Notes: generated by a model from the sequence alone, not told the origin. A stretch of 64,000 nt of DNA from Janthinobacterium sp. 64 (GCF_002813325.1 NZ_PHUG01000001.1:4154001-4218000); one strand, 5' to 3'. Shown: positions 37,359-48,194, counted from the first letter of the stretch. A program made the numbers and translations.

Positions 37359-38015
37359 ATGAGCCTAGGCCTTCTCGGTCGCAAGGTTGGTATGATGCGC
37401 ATTTTCACGGATGAAGGGGATTCGATTCCTGTCACCGTGTTGGACGTATCGAACAACCGTGTTGCGCAAATCAAAACCCCTGAAACAGATGGCTACTCCG
37501 CTGTTCAGGTCGCATTCGGTCAACGTCGCGCTTCCCGCGTGACCAAAGCTGTTGCTGGTCATCACGCTAAAGCTGGTGTTGAAGCCGGTACTCTGTTGAA
37601 AGAGTTCCGTGTCGACGCTGCCAAAGCCGCTGAACTGAAAGCTGGCGATGTTGTCGCTGCTTCCCTGTTCGAAGTCGGTCAAAAGATCGACGTGCAAGGC
37701 GTTACCATCGGTAAAGGCTATGCAGGCGTTATCAAACGTTACCACTTCGCTTCTGGCCGTGCAACGCACGGTAACTCGCGTTCGCACAACGTTCCAGGTT
37801 CCATCGGTATGGCACAAGATCCAGGTCGCGTTTTCCCTGGTAAGCGCATGACCGGTCATCTGGGTGACGTTAACCGTACGATCCAGAACCTCGTGATCGC
37901 CCGTATCGATGCCGACCGTCAGCTGTTGCTGGTCAAAGGCGCGATTCCAGGTGCGAAAAATGGCCAGGTAGTTGTCTCGCCAGCCATCAAAACCAAAGCC
38001 AAGAAGGGAGCTTAA
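37359..38015 (+). CDS. rplC: 50S ribosomal protein L3
   Basis: Early-assembly large-subunit protein near the peptidyl-transferase centre, 218 residues. N-terminus [20 protein letters not shown] and the central loop [20 protein letters not shown] are characteristic; the latter carries the glutamine methylated by PrmB in related species. The ribosome site is GGAG, seven bases upstream. It is the first gene of the remaining S10 operon here, because rpsJ is 7.3 kb away; rplD follows after three bases. Confidence 0.98.
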   Translation: MSLGLLGRKVGMMRIFTDEGDSIPVTVLDVSNNRVAQIKTPETDGYSAVQVAFGQRRASRVTKAVAGHHAKAGVEAGTLLKEFRVDAAKAAELKAGDVVAASLFEVGQKIDVQGVTIGKGYAGVIKRYHFASGRATHGNSRSHNVPGSIGMAQDPGRVFPGKRMTGHLGDVNRTIQNLVIARIDADRQLLLVKGAIPGAKNGQVVVSPAIKTKAKKGA

Positions 38016-38018
38016 ACG

Positions 38019-38639
38019 ATGGAACTCAAGCTTCTGAATGCGCAAGGTCAAGCCGCCTCGAACGTTGCTGCAGCCGATACGATTTTCGGCCGTGACTACA
38101 ATGAAGCGCTGATCCACCAAGTCGTCATCGCTTATCAAGCGAATGCACGTAGTGGTAACCGCAAGCAAAAAGACCGTGAAGAAGTTCACCACACGACGAA
38201 AAAGCCATGGCGCCAAAAAGGTACCGGCCGCGCTCGTGCTGGTATGTCGTCGTCGCCACTGTGGCGCGGCGGTGGTCGGATTTTCCCGAACTCGCCTGAC
38301 GAAAACTTCACCCACAAAGTGAACAAAAAGATGTATCGCGCAGGTATCTGCTCGATCCTGTCGCAGCTGGCCCGCGAAGAGCGCCTGATCGTCATCGACG
38401 ATCTGACGATCGACGCGCCAAAAACCAAGCTGCTGTCGCAAAAATTGAACGGCCTGGGCTTTGATTCGGTTCTGATCATCACCGACGTTCTGAACGAAAA
38501 CCTGGAACTGGCATCGCGCAACCTGCCTAACGTACTCGTCGTTGAGCCACGTCACGCAGACCCGATGTCCCTGGTGTTCTACAAGAAGATCCTGGTCACC
38601 AAAGCTGCATTGGCCAAGATTGAGGAGATGCTGGCATGA
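38019..38639 (+). CDS. rplD: 50S ribosomal protein L4
   Basis: Large-subunit protein lining the exit tunnel, 206 residues. The long tunnel loop is visible as [20 protein letters not shown] followed by [11 protein letters not shown]. In E. coli L4 also represses the S10 operon through the leader; whether that works here, where the operon starts at rplC, is unknown. The gene overlaps rplW by four bases (ATGA at 38636). Confidence 0.98.
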   Translation: MELKLLNAQGQAASNVAAADTIFGRDYNEALIHQVVIAYQANARSGNRKQKDREEVHHTTKKPWRQKGTGRARAGMSSSPLWRGGGRIFPNSPDENFTHKVNKKMYRAGICSILSQLAREERLIVIDDLTIDAPKTKLLSQKLNGLGFDSVLIITDVLNENLELASRNLPNVLVVEPRHADPMSLVFYKKILVTKAALAKIEEMLA

Positions 38640-38953
38640 GCGCGATTTTGAAACATAGCGAAGAACGCTTGATGAAGGTGCTGTTGGCGCCCGTGATTTC
38701 CGAAAAGGCCACCATGGTCGCGGAAAAGAACGAGCAAATTGTATTCCGCGTACTGCCGGATGCAACCAAGCCTGAAATCAAGGCAGCGGTCGAACTGCTG
38801 TTCAAGGTTGAAGTTCTGTCCGTGCAAACTGCAAACCGCGAAGGTAAGCAAAAGCGCACCGGCAAGTTCAACGGTCGTCGTAACCATACCAAGCGTGCTT
38901 TCGTGTGCCTGAAGCCTGGCCAGGAAATCAACTTCTCCGAGGAGGCTGCATAA
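38636..38953 (+). CDS. rplW: 50S ribosomal protein L23
   Basis: Tunnel-exit protein and docking site for trigger factor and SRP, 105 residues. The segment [20 protein letters not shown] and the extended loop [20 protein letters not shown] are typical. It overlaps rplD by four bases and shares one base with rplB (38953), so the three are coupled. The N-terminus [13 protein letters not shown] is a few residues longer than in E. coli. Confidence 0.97.
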   Translation: MSAILKHSEERLMKVLLAPVISEKATMVAEKNEQIVFRVLPDATKPEIKAAVELLFKVEVLSVQTANREGKQKRTGKFNGRRNHTKRAFVCLKPGQEINFSEEAA

Positions 38954-39780
38954 TGGCACTCGTTAAGATGAAACCAACCTCGCCAGGCCGTCGCGGCATG
39001 GTGAAGGTGGTGAATGCCGACCTGTACAAAGGTCGTCCGTTCGCTGCCCTGGTTGAAAAGAAATCCAAGACCGCTGGTCGTAACAACAACGGTCACATCA
39101 CCACCCGTCATATCGGTGGTGGTCATAAGCAACACTACCGCTTGATCGACTTCAAGCGCACCAAAGATGGTATTCCAGCGAAAGTGGAACGTATCGAATA
39201 CGATCCAAACCGCACCGCGAATATCGCTCTGCTGTGCTACGCCGACGGCGAACGTCACTACATCATCGCAACCAAAGGCATGGCCGTTGGCGACAGCGTG
39301 ATGAACGGTTCGGAAGCACCGATCAAATCGGGTAACTGCTTGCCAATCCGTAACATCCCAGTCGGTACCGTGATGCATTGCGTCGAAATGCTGCCAGGTA
39401 AAGGTGCCCAAATGGCACGTACCGCTGGCGCTGGCGTTGTGCTGATGGCACGTGAAGGTACCTACGCTCAAGTGCGTCTGCGCTCGGGTGAAGTACGTCG
39501 CGTGCACATCGAGTGCCGTGCAACGGTTGGTGAAGTCGGCAATGCCGAGCACAGCCTGCGTAAAATCGGTAAAGCTGGCGCGATGCGCTGGCGCGGTGTT
39601 CGTCCTACCGTTCGCGGTGTGGTCATGAACCCGGTCGATCACCCGCACGGTGGTGGTGAAGGTAAAACAGCAGCTGGTCGTCATCCAGTTTCGCCATGGG
39701 GCCAACAGACCAAGGGTAAGAAAACACGCAGCAACAAGCGTACGACTTCCATGATCGTCTCGCGCCGCGGCAAGAAATAA
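38953..39780 (+). CDS. rplB: 50S ribosomal protein L2
   Basis: Key 23S-binding protein near the peptidyl-transferase centre, 275 residues, the standard length. The conserved C-terminal motif [20 protein letters not shown] contains the functionally important histidine. The start at 38953 ([15 protein letters not shown]) shares its A with the rplW stop; the longer open frame from 38905 is only overlap. rpsS follows after ten bases. Confidence 0.98.
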   Translation: MALVKMKPTSPGRRGMVKVVNADLYKGRPFAALVEKKSKTAGRNNNGHITTRHIGGGHKQHYRLIDFKRTKDGIPAKVERIEYDPNRTANIALLCYADGERHYIIATKGMAVGDSVMNGSEAPIKSGNCLPIRNIPVGTVMHCVEMLPGKGAQMARTAGAGVVLMAREGTYAQVRLRSGEVRRVHIECRATVGEVGNAEHSLRKIGKAGAMRWRGVRPTVRGVVMNPVDHPHGGGEGKTAAGRHPVSPWGQQTKGKKTRSNKRTTSMIVSRRGKK

Positions 39781-39790
39781 GGGGTAGCAC

Positions 39791-40066
39791 ATGACACGTT
39801 CATTGAAAAAAGGGCCGTTCTGTGACGCCCACCTGGTGAAAAAAGTTGAAGCCGCGCAAGCAGCCAAAGACAAAAAGCCAATCAAAACCTGGTCGCGTCG
39901 TTCGACAATCATGCCTGACTTCATCGGCCTGACGATCGCGGTTCATAACGGCAAGCTGCACGTGCCGGTTTATGTTTCCGAAAACATGGTTGGTCACAAG
40001 CTCGGCGAATTCGCACTGACCCGTACGTTCAAGGGCCATGCAGCTGACAAAAAGGCTAAGAAATAA
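39791..40066 (+). CDS. rpsS: 30S ribosomal protein S19
   Basis: Small-subunit head protein that contacts S13 and the A-site tRNA, 91 residues. [20 protein letters not shown] and the stretch [20 protein letters not shown] are the family signature. It follows rplB by ten bases, and its stop shares one base with the start of rplV (40066). Confidence 0.98.
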   Translation: MTRSLKKGPFCDAHLVKKVEAAQAAKDKKPIKTWSRRSTIMPDFIGLTIAVHNGKLHVPVYVSENMVGHKLGEFALTRTFKGHAADKKAKK

Positions 40067-40395
40067 TGGAAACTAAAGCTATCCTCAAAGGTGTGCGCCT
40101 GTCGGACCAAAAGGGCCGCCTGGTTGCTGACCTGATCCGTGGCAAGAAAGTTGACGCTGCACTCAACATCTTGCAATTCAGCCCGAAAAAAGGTGCTGCG
40201 ATCATCAAACGTGTTCTGGAATCCGCTATTGCGAATGCCGAGCACAATGATGGTGCGGACATCGACGAATTGTTCGTGAAAACGATCTACGTCGAAAAGG
40301 GCCCCGTCCTGAAGCGCTTCACCGCGCGTGCAAAAGGCCGTGGCGACCGTATTTCGAAACAATCCTGTCACGTTTACGTGACTGTCGGTAACTAA
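40066..40395 (+). CDS. rplV: 50S ribosomal protein L22
   Basis: Exit-tunnel protein, 109 residues. The core [20 protein letters not shown] and the tunnel hairpin around [20 protein letters not shown] are conserved; macrolide-resistance changes in other bacteria fall in this hairpin and none is evident. The gene begins on the last base of rpsS and ends nine bases before rpsC. Confidence 0.98.
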   Translation: METKAILKGVRLSDQKGRLVADLIRGKKVDAALNILQFSPKKGAAIIKRVLESAIANAEHNDGADIDELFVKTIYVEKGPVLKRFTARAKGRGDRISKQSCHVYVTVGN

Positions 40396-40404
40396 GGAGC
40401 CACG

Positions 40405-41229
40405 ATGGGTCAGAAAATTCATCCAACCGGTTTCCGTCTGGCGGTCACCCGTAACTGGGCTTCGCGCTGGTATGCAGGCAACGGTAATTTCGCTGCCATG
40501 CTGAACGAAGACTTAAAAGCACGTGCTTACCTGAAAAAGAAACTGAAGAACGCTTCCGTTGGCCGCATCGTTATCGAGCGCCCAGCCAAGAACGCGCGCT
40601 TCACGATCTACAGCTCGCGTCCAGGCGTGGTCATTGGTAAAAAAGGCGAAGACATCGAAGTACTGAAGTCGGCGCTGACCAAGATCATGGGCGTACCTGT
40701 TCACGTGAACATCGAAGAAATTCGCAAGCCAGAAATCGACTCGCAACTGATCGCCGATTCGATCGCTCAGCAGCTGGAAAAACGGATCATGTTCCGCCGC
40801 GCCATGAAGCGTGCAATGCAAAATGCAATGCGCCTGGGTGCTCTCGGTATCAAGATCATGTCGTCCGGCCGTCTGAACGGTATCGAAATCGCGCGTAAAG
40901 AGTGGTACCGCGAAGGCCGCGTGCCTCTGCATACCCTGCGCGCCGATATCGACTACGGTACCAGCGAAGCGTCGACCACCTACGGCATCATCGGTGTCAA
41001 GGTGTGGGTATACAAAGGTGACCGCGCGCCTAACGGCGATGCACCAGTCATCGATACCCCAGCTGACGAGAAGAAAAGCCGCGGCCCACGCCGTGACGAT
41101 GGCAAGCCAGCTGGCCGTCCACGTCCAGCCGGTGCCGGTGCGAAACCATCCACAGCACCAGGTGCACGTGTGCGTACCGCCGCTAAACCGGCCGCCGCAG
41201 CAGCACCAGCTGAGAAAGCAGGAGAATAA
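40405..41229 (+). CDS. rpsC: 30S ribosomal protein S3 with C-terminal extension
   Basis: mRNA-entry-site protein, 274 residues. The KH domain carries [12 protein letters not shown], and the C domain shows [21 protein letters not shown]. coli S3 has 233 residues; the excess here is a tail of about 50 residues rich in Ala, Pro, Lys and Arg (from about residue 222), probably unstructured. Such tails occur in several betaproteobacteria. The stop is followed after two bases by rplP. Confidence 0.97.
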   Translation: MGQKIHPTGFRLAVTRNWASRWYAGNGNFAAMLNEDLKARAYLKKKLKNASVGRIVIERPAKNARFTIYSSRPGVVIGKKGEDIEVLKSALTKIMGVPVHVNIEEIRKPEIDSQLIADSIAQQLEKRIMFRRAMKRAMQNAMRLGALGIKIMSSGRLNGIEIARKEWYREGRVPLHTLRADIDYGTSEASTTYGIIGVKVWVYKGDRAPNGDAPVIDTPADEKKSRGPRRDDGKPAGRPRPAGAGAKPSTAPGARVRTAAKPAAAAAPAEKAGE

Positions 41230-41231
41230 TC

Positions 41232-41651
41232 ATGCTGCAACCAGCACGCAGAAAGTATCGTAAAGAGCAGAAAGGCCGTAATACCGGTATTTCGCACAGC
41301 CGCGGCACCGCCGTGTCGTTTGGCGAATTCGGTCTGAAGGCAGTTGCGCGCGGTCGTATCACTGCGCGTCAAATTGAAGCGGCGCGTCGTGCAATGACGC
41401 GTCACATCAAGCGCGGTGGCCGTATCTGGATCCGTATTTTCCCGGACAAACCGATTTCGAACAAACCGGCTGAAGTCCGTATGGGTAACGGTAAAGGTAA
41501 TCCTGAGTACTACGTCGCTGAAATTCAGCCAGGCAAAGTACTGTACGAAATGGATGGCGTTGATGAAGCGCTGGCACGGGAAGCTTTCCGTCTTGCCGCC
41601 TCTAAACTGCCACTGGCGACGACGTTTGTCATCCGCCAAGTCGGCCAATAA
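41232..41651 (+). CDS. rplP: 50S ribosomal protein L16
   Basis: A-site-side large-subunit protein, 139 residues. [20 protein letters not shown] begins the family pattern, and [19 protein letters not shown] is the conserved loop next to the arginine that YcfD-type enzymes hydroxylate in other species. It follows rpsC by two bases and precedes rpmC by 12. Confidence 0.98.
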   Translation: MLQPARRKYRKEQKGRNTGISHSRGTAVSFGEFGLKAVARGRITARQIEAARRAMTRHIKRGGRIWIRIFPDKPISNKPAEVRMGNGKGNPEYYVAEIQPGKVLYEMDGVDEALAREAFRLAASKLPLATTFVIRQVGQ

Positions 41652-41663
41652 TTGGAGTTGTAT

Positions 41664-41855
41664 ATGAAAGCATCTGAACTCCGCGGCAAAGACCAGCCAG
41701 CTCTGCAAAAAGAGCTGAATGACTTGTTGAAGGCACAGTTCGGCCTGCGTATGCAAATCGCTACGCAACAGCTGAGCAACACTTCGCAGCTCAAGAAGGT
41801 ACGCCGCGATATCGCGCGTGTGAAGACGGTAATGAATCTGAAGGAAGCCAAATGA
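41664..41855 (+). CDS. rpmC: 50S ribosomal protein L29
   Basis: A small two-helix protein near the tunnel exit, 63 residues, starting [20 protein letters not shown] at 41664 after a TTGGAG site. An in-frame upstream ATG (41652) would add four residues not seen in the family. The segment [20 protein letters not shown] is typical. It overlaps rpsQ by four bases (ATGA). Confidence 0.96.
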   Translation: MKASELRGKDQPALQKELNDLLKAQFGLRMQIATQQLSNTSQLKKVRRDIARVKTVMNLKEAK

Positions 41856-42124
41856 ACGAACCAGTGAAACAGTCGCTCAAGCGCACGCTGATCGGTAAAG
41901 TGGTTTCGGACAAGATGGACAAGACCGTTACCGTTCTGATCGAGCGCCACGTAAAACATCCTTTGTATGGCAAGATCATCATGCGCTCGAACAAGTATCA
42001 CGCGCATGACGAGACCAACCAAGTCAAGGCCGGTGATACGGTCGAGATCCAGGAAGGTCGCCCGATCTCCAAAACGAAGGCATGGACGGTGACACGTGTG
42101 GTTCAAGCCGCACCAACCGTTTAA
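41852..42124 (+). CDS. rpsQ: 30S ribosomal protein S17
   Basis: A primary 16S rRNA binder of the OB fold, 90 residues. [20 protein letters not shown] and [18 protein letters not shown] are the diagnostic segments. It is the last gene of the S10 operon and is followed by a hairpin with a T-run (42127-42156), so the spc genes start as a separate unit. Confidence 0.98.
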   Translation: MNEPVKQSLKRTLIGKVVSDKMDKTVTVLIERHVKHPLYGKIIMRSNKYHAHDETNQVKAGDTVEIQEGRPISKTKAWTVTRVVQAAPTV

Positions 42125-42126
42125 AT

Positions 42127-42156
42127 AAAAACCACCGTTTCGGCGGTGGCTTTTAA
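42127..42156 (+). terminator. Terminator at the end of the S10 operon
   Basis: Arms CCACCG (42132-42137) and CGGTGG (42144-42149) flanked by A-run and T-run. It begins three bases after the rpsQ stop. Confidence 0.7.
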
Positions 42157-42163
42157 TTAGTAC

Positions 42164-42191
42164 TTGCAGGCCCGCAAATTGTATGTAATAC
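42164..42191 (+). promoter_or_regulatory. spc operon (rplN) promoter
   Basis: TTGCAG (42164-42169) and TAATAC (42186-42191) with a 16-base spacer. A perfect 8-base inverted repeat, GCCCGCAA (42170-42177) and TTGCGGGC (42192-42199), overlaps the spacer and start site. The leader to rplN would be about 180 bases and contains the palindrome TGTCTG-GTCA-CAGACA (42223-42238). Confidence 0.55.
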
Positions 42192-42377
42192 TTGCGGGCT
42201 TCGTTCATGTAACGCCGCAAAGTGTCTGGTCACAGACAGTAGCATTCGCGGTCAGTTAATGTATGAAGGTCATGCACCCAAACAGTGAAGCCCAGCAGGG
42301 CGGCTCTGGCGGGACCAAGACTGACCGTGGGTCTACATTGTGTGGATTCTTCGGCTTAAGTTGGGAAAGAGAATACT

Positions 42378-42746
42378 ATGATTCAAACTGAAAGCCGGCT
42401 CGAAGTGGCTGACAATACCGGTGCCAAAGAAGTAATGTGCATCAAGGTATTGGGCGGCTCCAAGCGCCGTTATGCTGGCATTGGCGATGTGATCAAGGTA
42501 ACCGTTAAGGTTGCTGCGCCACGTGGCCGTGTCAAAAAAGGTGAAATTTATAACGCCGTGGTTGTGCGCACCGCTAAAGGTGTTCGCCGCCAAGACGGTT
42601 CCCTGGTGAAGTTCGACGGCAATGCCGCCGTTCTGTTGAACGCCAAGCTGGAACCGATCGGTACCCGTATTTTTGGACCTGTCACACGCGAACTGCGTAC
42701 TGAGAAGTTCATGAAAATCGTGTCCCTGGCACCGGAAGTCCTGTAA
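42378..42746 (+). CDS. rplN: 50S ribosomal protein L14
   Basis: Subunit-interface protein, 122 residues. [20 protein letters not shown] and RREDG-like [20 protein letters not shown] mark the family. It opens the spc group after a 253-base gap that contains a terminator, a promoter and an unusually long leader. rplX follows after nine bases. Confidence 0.98.
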   Translation: MIQTESRLEVADNTGAKEVMCIKVLGGSKRRYAGIGDVIKVTVKVAAPRGRVKKGEIYNAVVVRTAKGVRRQDGSLVKFDGNAAVLLNAKLEPIGTRIFGPVTRELRTEKFMKIVSLAPEVL

Positions 42747-42755
42747 GGAGTCGTA

Positions 42756-43070
42756 ATGGATAAGATTCGTAAAAACGACGAAGTCATCGTTCTGACCGGG
42801 AAAGACAAGGGCAAACGTGGTGTGGTACAGCAGCGTATCGATGCTGAACATATCGTGGTTGACGGCATTAACATCGCTAAAAAAGCGACTAAGCCAAACC
42901 CGATGACTGGCGTAACTGGTGGTATCGTCGATAAGACCATGCCAATTCACGTGTCCAACGTTGCATTGTTTAATGCAGCGACTGGCAAGGCAGATCGCGT
43001 GGGTTTCAAAGAAGTGGACGGCAAGAAAGTTCGCATCTTTAAATCCTCCGGCGAAGTAGTGAAGGCTTAA
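42756..43070 (+). CDS. rplX: 50S ribosomal protein L24
   Basis: Assembly initiator of the large subunit, 104 residues, with the KOW motif in [19 protein letters not shown]. The N-terminus [10 protein letters not shown] is standard. It lies between rplN and rplE with gaps of nine and six bases and is expressed as part of the spc unit. Confidence 0.98.
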   Translation: MDKIRKNDEVIVLTGKDKGKRGVVQQRIDAEHIVVDGINIAKKATKPNPMTGVTGGIVDKTMPIHVSNVALFNAATGKADRVGFKEVDGKKVRIFKSSGEVVKA

Positions 43071-43076
43071 GAAATC

Positions 43077-43616
43077 ATGGCACGTCTCCAAGAATTCTAT
43101 AAAGAAAAAGTCGTTGCCGACCTGACCAGCAAGTTTGGTTACAAGTCGGTAATGGAAGTTCCACGCCTGACCAAGATCACCCTGAACATGGGTGTTGGTG
43201 AGGCTATCGCGGATAAAAAAGTTCTCGAGCACGCAGTTGCTGACTTGACCAAGATCGCCGGCCAGAAGCCAGTGACCACCAAGTCCCGCAAAGCGATCGC
43301 AGGCTTCAAAATCCGTGAAGGTTACCCGATCGGTACGATGGTCACCCTGCGCGGCGCTCGCATGTACGAGTTCCTGGATCGCTTCATTACCGTGGCTCTG
43401 CCGCGCGTACGCGATTTCCGTGGTGTGAACGGCCGTGCATTTGATGGTCGTGGCAACTACAACATCGGTGTCAAGGAACAGATCATTTTCCCTGAAATCG
43501 AATACGACAAGATTGACGCGTTGCGCGGTATGAATATCAGCATCACGACAACCGCTAAGACCGATGACGAAGCCAAAGCTTTGCTCGCCGCCTTTAAATT
43601 CCCTTTCAGGAACTGA
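43077..43616 (+). CDS. rplE: 50S ribosomal protein L5
   Basis: 5S rRNA-binding protein of the central protuberance, 179 residues. The segment [20 protein letters not shown] and [20 protein letters not shown] are signatures. It is followed by rpsN after two bases; the order rplX-rplE-rpsN is the conserved spc arrangement. Confidence 0.98.
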   Translation: MARLQEFYKEKVVADLTSKFGYKSVMEVPRLTKITLNMGVGEAIADKKVLEHAVADLTKIAGQKPVTTKSRKAIAGFKIREGYPIGTMVTLRGARMYEFLDRFITVALPRVRDFRGVNGRAFDGRGNYNIGVKEQIIFPEIEYDKIDALRGMNISITTTAKTDDEAKALLAAFKFPFRN

Positions 43617-43618
43617 TC

Positions 43619-43924
43619 ATGGCCAAACTGTCACTGATTAATCGTGAGATCAAGCGTGCTGACCTGGTGGCGAAATTCGCCCCTAAGCGCGAAGCTCTCA
43701 AGGCCATCGTCGATGACCAATCGAAATCGGAAGAAGAGCGCTACGAAGCTCGCCTGAAACTGCAGGCGCTGCCACGTAACTCGAACCCGACGCGTCAACG
43801 TAACCGTTGCGCCATCACTGGTCGTCCGCGCGGCACATTCCGTAAATTCGGTCTGGGTCGTATCAAGCTCCGTGAATTCGCCATGCGTGGTGAAATTCCG
43901 GGTATGACAAAAGCAAGCTGGTAA
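43619..43924 (+). CDS. rpsN: 30S ribosomal protein S14 (zinc-independent type)
   Basis: Small-subunit head protein, 101 residues. It is the long C-minus form: only one cysteine (in [12 protein letters not shown]) and no CxxC pairs, so it does not need zinc. [20 protein letters not shown] is the conserved C-terminal part. It lies two bases after rplE and 14 bases before rpsH. Confidence 0.98.
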   Translation: MAKLSLINREIKRADLVAKFAPKREALKAIVDDQSKSEEERYEARLKLQALPRNSNPTRQRNRCAITGRPRGTFRKFGLGRIKLREFAMRGEIPGMTKASW

Positions 43925-43938
43925 TAGGAGAATATGCA

Positions 43939-44334
43939 ATGAGTATGAGCGATCCTATCGCCGATATGCTGACCCGCATTCGCAATGCACAAGGCGTGCA
44001 AAAGACGACCGTGGCCATGCCATCGTCGAAAGTCAAAATTGCGATTGCCAGCGTCCTGAAGGACGAGGGTTACATTGAAGATTTCGCTGTTGCCGAAGCT
44101 GGTGGCAAAGCGGAACTGAAAATCGGTTTGAAGTATTATGTTGGCCGTCCCGTCATTGAGCGCTTGGAGCGCGTGTCCCGTCCGGGTCTGCGCGTCTACA
44201 AGGGTAAAGACGAGATCCCTGTTGTGATGAATGGCTTGGGTGTGGCGATCGTGTCGACTCCGCAAGGCGTCATGACTGACCGCAAAGCACGCGCTACCGG
44301 TGTCGGCGGCGAAGTTATTTGCTACGTGGCTTAA
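43939..44334 (+). CDS. rpsH: 30S ribosomal protein S8
   Basis: Primary 16S rRNA-binding protein, 131 residues. [20 protein letters not shown] at the start and [20 protein letters not shown] at the end are diagnostic. In E. coli S8 represses the spc operon by binding near rplE; no matching hairpin was checked here. rplF follows ten bases later. Confidence 0.98.
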   Translation: MSMSDPIADMLTRIRNAQGVQKTTVAMPSSKVKIAIASVLKDEGYIEDFAVAEAGGKAELKIGLKYYVGRPVIERLERVSRPGLRVYKGKDEIPVVMNGLGVAIVSTPQGVMTDRKARATGVGGEVICYVA

Positions 44335-44344
44335 GGAGTTACAC

Positions 44345-44878
44345 ATGTCTCGAGTAGCTAAAATGCCTATCGTAGTGCCAGCTGGCGCCGAAGTCGCCAT
44401 CTCCGCACAAGCGATCACCGTAAAAGGCCCGCTGGGCGTACTTTCCCAGGCCCTTACCGGCCAGGTCAAAGTGGAAAACAATGCAGGAACCCTGAGTTTC
44501 GACGTGGCGAACGACAGCCGCGAAGCCAATGCCATGTCCGGCACGCTGCGCGCACTGGTCAACAACATGGTTGTTGGCGTCACCAAGGGTTTCGAGAAAA
44601 AGCTGAACCTGGTAGGCGTGGGTTACAAGGCGCAAGCTCAAGGCGACAAGCTGAATCTGTCCCTGGGTTTCTCGCACCCTGTAGTGCATGACATGCCAGC
44701 TGGCGTTACCTGCGCAACACCAACCCCGACCGAGATCCTGATTAAAGGTATCGACCGTCAGCAGGTTGGCCAGGTAGCCGCTGAAGTTCGTGCTTACCGC
44801 GCTCCTGAGCCTTATAAAGGCAAGGGCGTTCGCTATGCGGACGAAGTGGTTAAGCTTAAAGAAACCAAGAAGAAGTAA
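44345..44878 (+). CDS. rplF: 50S ribosomal protein L6
   Basis: Large-subunit protein near the factor-binding site, 177 residues. [20 protein letters not shown] is the family N-terminus; an in-frame ATG at 44300 lies inside rpsH and is not the start. The C-terminal motif [20 protein letters not shown] is intact. A ribosome site AAGGAG precedes the start. rplR follows after 13 bases. Confidence 0.98.
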   Translation: MSRVAKMPIVVPAGAEVAISAQAITVKGPLGVLSQALTGQVKVENNAGTLSFDVANDSREANAMSGTLRALVNNMVVGVTKGFEKKLNLVGVGYKAQAQGDKLNLSLGFSHPVVHDMPAGVTCATPTPTEILIKGIDRQQVGQVAAEVRAYRAPEPYKGKGVRYADEVVKLKETKKK

Positions 44879-44891
44879 TTAGGGGCTGACG

Positions 44892-45254
44892 ATGGATAAG
44901 AAAGAATCACGGCTTCGCCGCGGACGCCAAACCCGCATCAAGATTGCGGAATTGAAAGTAAATCGCTTGTCGGTGCATCGCACCAACCTGCATATTTACG
45001 CCAACCTGATCAGCCCGGATGCTAAAGTCCTGGTTTCGGCCTCGACGGCTGAAGCGGAAGTTCGCGCTGAACTGGCAGGCCAATCCGGCAAAGGCGGCAA
45101 TGCCGCTGCTGCAGCCTTGATCGGCAAGCGCGTCGCTGAAAAAGCGTTGAAAGCAGGGATTACCGAAGTTGCGTTTGACCGCTCCGGTTTCCGTTACCAC
45201 GGCCGTGTGAAAGCGTTGGCAGAAGCCGCACGCGAAGCCGGTCTGAAGTTCTAA
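44892..45254 (+). CDS. rplR: 50S ribosomal protein L18
   Basis: 5S rRNA-binding protein, 120 residues. The N-terminal basic part [20 protein letters not shown] and the C-terminal [20 protein letters not shown] are typical. It sits between rplF and rpsE, nine bases before the latter, in the standard spc order. Confidence 0.98.
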   Translation: MDKKESRLRRGRQTRIKIAELKVNRLSVHRTNLHIYANLISPDAKVLVSASTAEAEVRAELAGQSGKGGNAAAAALIGKRVAEKALKAGITEVAFDRSGFRYHGRVKALAEAAREAGLKF

Positions 45255-45263
45255 GGATCAATC

Positions 45264-45782
45264 ATGGCAAAAATGCAAGCAAAAATGCAAAGCGACAAGC
45301 CGGATGATGGCATGCGCGAAAAAATGATCGCGATCAACCGCGTGACCAAAGTGGTCAAGGGTGGTCGTATCATGGGTTTCGCCGCGCTGACCGTAGTTGG
45401 TGATGGCGATGGCCGCGTCGGCATGGGCAAGGGCAAATCGAAAGAAGTGCCAGTTGGCGTGCAGAAGGCAATGGAAGAAGCCCGTCGCAACCTGATCAAA
45501 GTACCGCTCAAAAACGGTACCTTGCATCACACGGTTGTTGGTCGTCACGGCGCCTCCAAGGTCCTGATGAACCCAGCTAAGCCTGGTACTGGCGTGATCG
45601 CTGGTGGCGCCATGCGCGCTATCTTCGAAGTGATGGGCGTAACGGACGTGGTGGCGAAATCCACCGGTTCGAACAACCCATACAACCTGGTACGCGCTAC
45701 GCTGGACGGCCTGTCGAAAATGAGCACTGCTTCCGATATCGCTGCCAAACGCGGCAAGTCGGTTGAAGACATTCTGGCTTAA
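45264..45782 (+). CDS. rpsE: 30S ribosomal protein S5
   Basis: Decoding-accuracy protein, 172 residues. The double-stranded RNA-binding fold shows [20 protein letters not shown] and the later [20 protein letters not shown]. No spectinomycin-resistance change is evident in the VVKGGR loop. It precedes rpmD by ten bases. Confidence 0.98.
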   Translation: MAKMQAKMQSDKPDDGMREKMIAINRVTKVVKGGRIMGFAALTVVGDGDGRVGMGKGKSKEVPVGVQKAMEEARRNLIKVPLKNGTLHHTVVGRHGASKVLMNPAKPGTGVIAGGAMRAIFEVMGVTDVVAKSTGSNNPYNLVRATLDGLSKMSTASDIAAKRGKSVEDILA

Positions 45783-45792
45783 GGTGGACAAA

Positions 45793-45972
45793 ATGACAAA
45801 CACAGTCAAAGTGCAATTGGTCAAGGGCTTGATCGGTACGCGCGAATCGCATCGCGCTACCGTGCGCGGTCTGGGTCTGCGTCGTGTAAATTCGGTTTCC
45901 GAATTGCAAGACACCCCATCCGTACGCGGCATGATCAATAAAGTATCGTATCTCGTTAAAGTTGTCGGGTAA
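45793..45972 (+). CDS. rpmD: 50S ribosomal protein L30
   Basis: A small large-subunit protein, 59 residues, starting [20 protein letters not shown] at 45793. The upstream in-frame ATG (45763) lies in rpsE and is not used. The end [16 protein letters not shown] is typical. rplO follows after 30 bases. Confidence 0.96.
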   Translation: MTNTVKVQLVKGLIGTRESHRATVRGLGLRRVNSVSELQDTPSVRGMINKVSYLVKVVG

Positions 45973-46002
45973 GCCTTCGGGCTTACACGAACGGAGCAAA
46001 TC

Positions 46003-46434
46003 ATGGAATTGAATACTATTGCACCAGCCGAAGGCGCTAAGCACTACAAGCGTCGCGTCGGTCGCGGTATCGGCTCCGGCCTGGGTAAAACCTCGGGTCG
46101 TGGTCACAAAGGTCAGAAATCGCGTTCGGGCGGCTTTCATAAAGTCGGTTTCGAAGGCGGTCAGATGCCTCTGCAACGCCGTCTGCCTAAGCGCGGTTTC
46201 AAATCGATGCACGCAACCTTCAAAGCTGAAGTGCGCCTGTCCGATCTGAACAACCTGGCTGTTGGCGATGTCGACATTCTGGTCTTGAAGCAAGCTGGCG
46301 TTCTGGGCGTGTTGGCCCGTGACGTGCGCGTGATCTTGTCCGGCGAAATCACCAAAGCGGTGAATTTGAAGGGCTTGAAAGTGTCCGCTGGCGCGAAAGC
46401 CGCCATCGAAGCAGCCGGCGGCTCGGTAGCCTGA
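46003..46434 (+). CDS. rplO: 50S ribosomal protein L15
   Basis: Large-subunit assembly protein, 143 residues. The basic glycine-rich N-terminal extension [20 protein letters not shown] and GQKSRSG, then [15 protein letters not shown], are conserved. It sits between rpmD and secY as in other proteobacteria; secY starts 32 bases later. Confidence 0.98.
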   Translation: MELNTIAPAEGAKHYKRRVGRGIGSGLGKTSGRGHKGQKSRSGGFHKVGFEGGQMPLQRRLPKRGFKSMHATFKAEVRLSDLNNLAVGDVDILVLKQAGVLGVLARDVRVILSGEITKAVNLKGLKVSAGAKAAIEAAGGSVA

Positions 46435-46466
46435 GTTGACCGCTAACAGCTTGATCGGAGCGAAAA

Positions 46467-47801
46467 TTGGCGACTAATCCACAACTTGCTAAAAGTGCAG
46501 CGGCCGGTTTCCCTTGGGGACGGCTCTGGTTTTTGCTTGGCGCATTGGTGGTTTATCGTATCGGTGCTCACGTCCCGGTTCCCGGGATTGACCCGACACA
46601 ATTAGCCTCGCTGTTCAAGGAGCACGAAGGCGGCGTCCTGGGCATGTTCAACATGTTCTCGGGCGGTGCCTTGTCTCGTTTTACAGTGTTTGCGCTGGGT
46701 ATCATGCCTTATATCTCGGCCTCGATCATCATGCAATTGCTGTCGATCGTGTCACCGCAGATGGAAGCGTTGAAAAAAGAAGGCGAAGCAGGTCGTCGCA
46801 AGATCACCCAGTACACCCGGTATTTCACGGTTGCCCTGGCACTGTTCCAAGCGTTAGGCATTGCAGTCGCACTGGAGTCGCAAGCTGGTCTGGTGTTGGA
46901 ACCTGGTCTTGCATTCCGCTTCGTGACGGTCGTCACTTTGTTGACCGGAACAATGTTTTTGATGTGGTTGGGTGAGCAAATTACCGAGCGTGGCTTGGGG
47001 AATGGCATCTCGATCATCATTTTTGCCGGGATTGCAGCAGGTCTGCCGTCGGCGTTGGGTGGCTTGTTCACTCAGGTGTCGAATGGTTCGATCGGCAGCT
47101 TCAGCGCGATTTTCATCGTGATCCTGGTAGCACTGGTAACGTACTTCGTTGTATTCGTCGAACGTGGTCAGCGCAAAATATTGGTCAATTACGCGAAGCG
47201 CCAGGTAGGCAACAAGATTTATGGCGGTCAAACCAGCCATTTGCCGTTGAAGCTGAACATGGCCGGCGTGATCCCGCCGATCTTTGCTTCTTCGATCATC
47301 TTGTTTCCGGCCACTATCGTGGACTGGTTTTCAAAGGGCGCCGACAACGCTAACCCTGCGGTGCGGTTCTTGAAAGATTTGGCAGCATCGATGGGGCCTG
47401 GTGAGCCTATCCATGCGCTGTTGTACGCAGTGGCGATCGTGTTTTTCTGTTTCTTCTATACAGCGCTGGTGTTTAACAGCAAGGAAACAGCGGATAACTT
47501 GAAGAAAAGCGGTGCGTTCATTCCCGGGATTCGTCCAGGCGAGCAGACAGCCCGTTACATCGACAAGATCCTGACACGCTTGACACTTGCCGGCGCAGTC
47601 TACATCACCCTGGTGTGTTTATTGCCGGAATTTATGCAAGCCCAGTGGAAAGTACCATTCTATTTCGGCGGTACTTCTTTATTGATTATTGTAGTTGTCA
47701 CCATGGATTTCATGGCGCAAGTACAGAACTACGTGATGTCGCAGCAATATGATTCGCTGCTGCGCAAAGCAAATTTCAAGGGCGGAATTCCGACGCGTTA
47801 A
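46467..47801 (+). CDS. secY: Protein translocase subunit SecY
   Basis: The channel of the Sec translocon, 444 residues with ten membrane helices. Landmarks are the plug region ([20 protein letters not shown]), the cytoplasmic loop [20 protein letters not shown] and the C-terminal [19 protein letters not shown]. The start codon is TTG at 46467 ([15 protein letters not shown]), six bases after CGGAG, so translation initiation may be weak relative to its ribosomal neighbours. It is placed between rplO and infA. Confidence 0.97.
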   Translation: MATNPQLAKSAAAGFPWGRLWFLLGALVVYRIGAHVPVPGIDPTQLASLFKEHEGGVLGMFNMFSGGALSRFTVFALGIMPYISASIIMQLLSIVSPQMEALKKEGEAGRRKITQYTRYFTVALALFQALGIAVALESQAGLVLEPGLAFRFVTVVTLLTGTMFLMWLGEQITERGLGNGISIIIFAGIAAGLPSALGGLFTQVSNGSIGSFSAIFIVILVALVTYFVVFVERGQRKILVNYAKRQVGNKIYGGQTSHLPLKLNMAGVIPPIFASSIILFPATIVDWFSKGADNANPAVRFLKDLAASMGPGEPIHALLYAVAIVFFCFFYTALVFNSKETADNLKKSGAFIPGIRPGEQTARYIDKILTRLTLAGAVYITLVCLLPEFMQAQWKVPFYFGGTSLLIIVVVTMDFMAQVQNYVMSQQYDSLLRKANFKGGIPTR

Positions 47802-47819
47802 GCGCGGTAAACATACCGA

Positions 47820-48038
47820 ATGGCAAAAGACGACGTCATACAGATGCAGGGCGAGATTCTTGAGAATCTCCCAAATGCAACATTTCGAGTGAAGCTGGAG
47901 AACGGACACGTGGTGCTCGGGCATATTTCAGGTAAAATGCGGATGAACTATATTCGCATTCTCCCTGGAGACAAGGTGACGGTGGAGTTAACGCCGTACG
48001 ACTTGAGCCGAGCCCGCATTGTGTTCCGTACCAAGTAA
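47820..48038 (+). CDS. infA: Translation initiation factor IF-1
   Basis: Initiation factor of 72 residues with the S1-like OB fold: [20 protein letters not shown], then the RNA-binding [19 protein letters not shown]. It starts 18 bases after secY and precedes rpmJ, an arrangement found in many betaproteobacteria, where a second infA copy is often elsewhere. Confidence 0.97.
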   Translation: MAKDDVIQMQGEILENLPNATFRVKLENGHVVLGHISGKMRMNYIRILPGDKVTVELTPYDLSRARIVFRTK

Positions 48039-48080
48039 CACACTGAATCAAACCAAAGAAGCGAAAGAAAGAGCCCAAAA

Positions 48081-48194
48081 ATGAAAGTTCTCGCATCAGT
48101 CAAGCGGATCTGCCGCAACTGCAAGATCATCAAGCGCAAAGGCGTAGTCCGCGTAATCTGCGTGGAACCACGTCACAAGCAGCGTCAAGGTTAA
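48081..48194 (+). CDS. rpmJ: 50S ribosomal protein L36 (zinc-ribbon form)
   Basis: The smallest ribosomal protein, 37 residues. It starts [20 protein letters not shown] and continues to the end at RHKQRQG. The zinc ligands Cys11, Cys14, Cys27 and His32 (C-x2-C-x12-C-x4-H) are all present, so this is the zinc-containing type. It follows infA by 42 bases and precedes rpsM by 14. A zinc-free second copy may exist elsewhere in the genome. Confidence 0.97.
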   Translation: MKVLASVKRICRNCKIIKRKGVVRVICVEPRHKQRQG

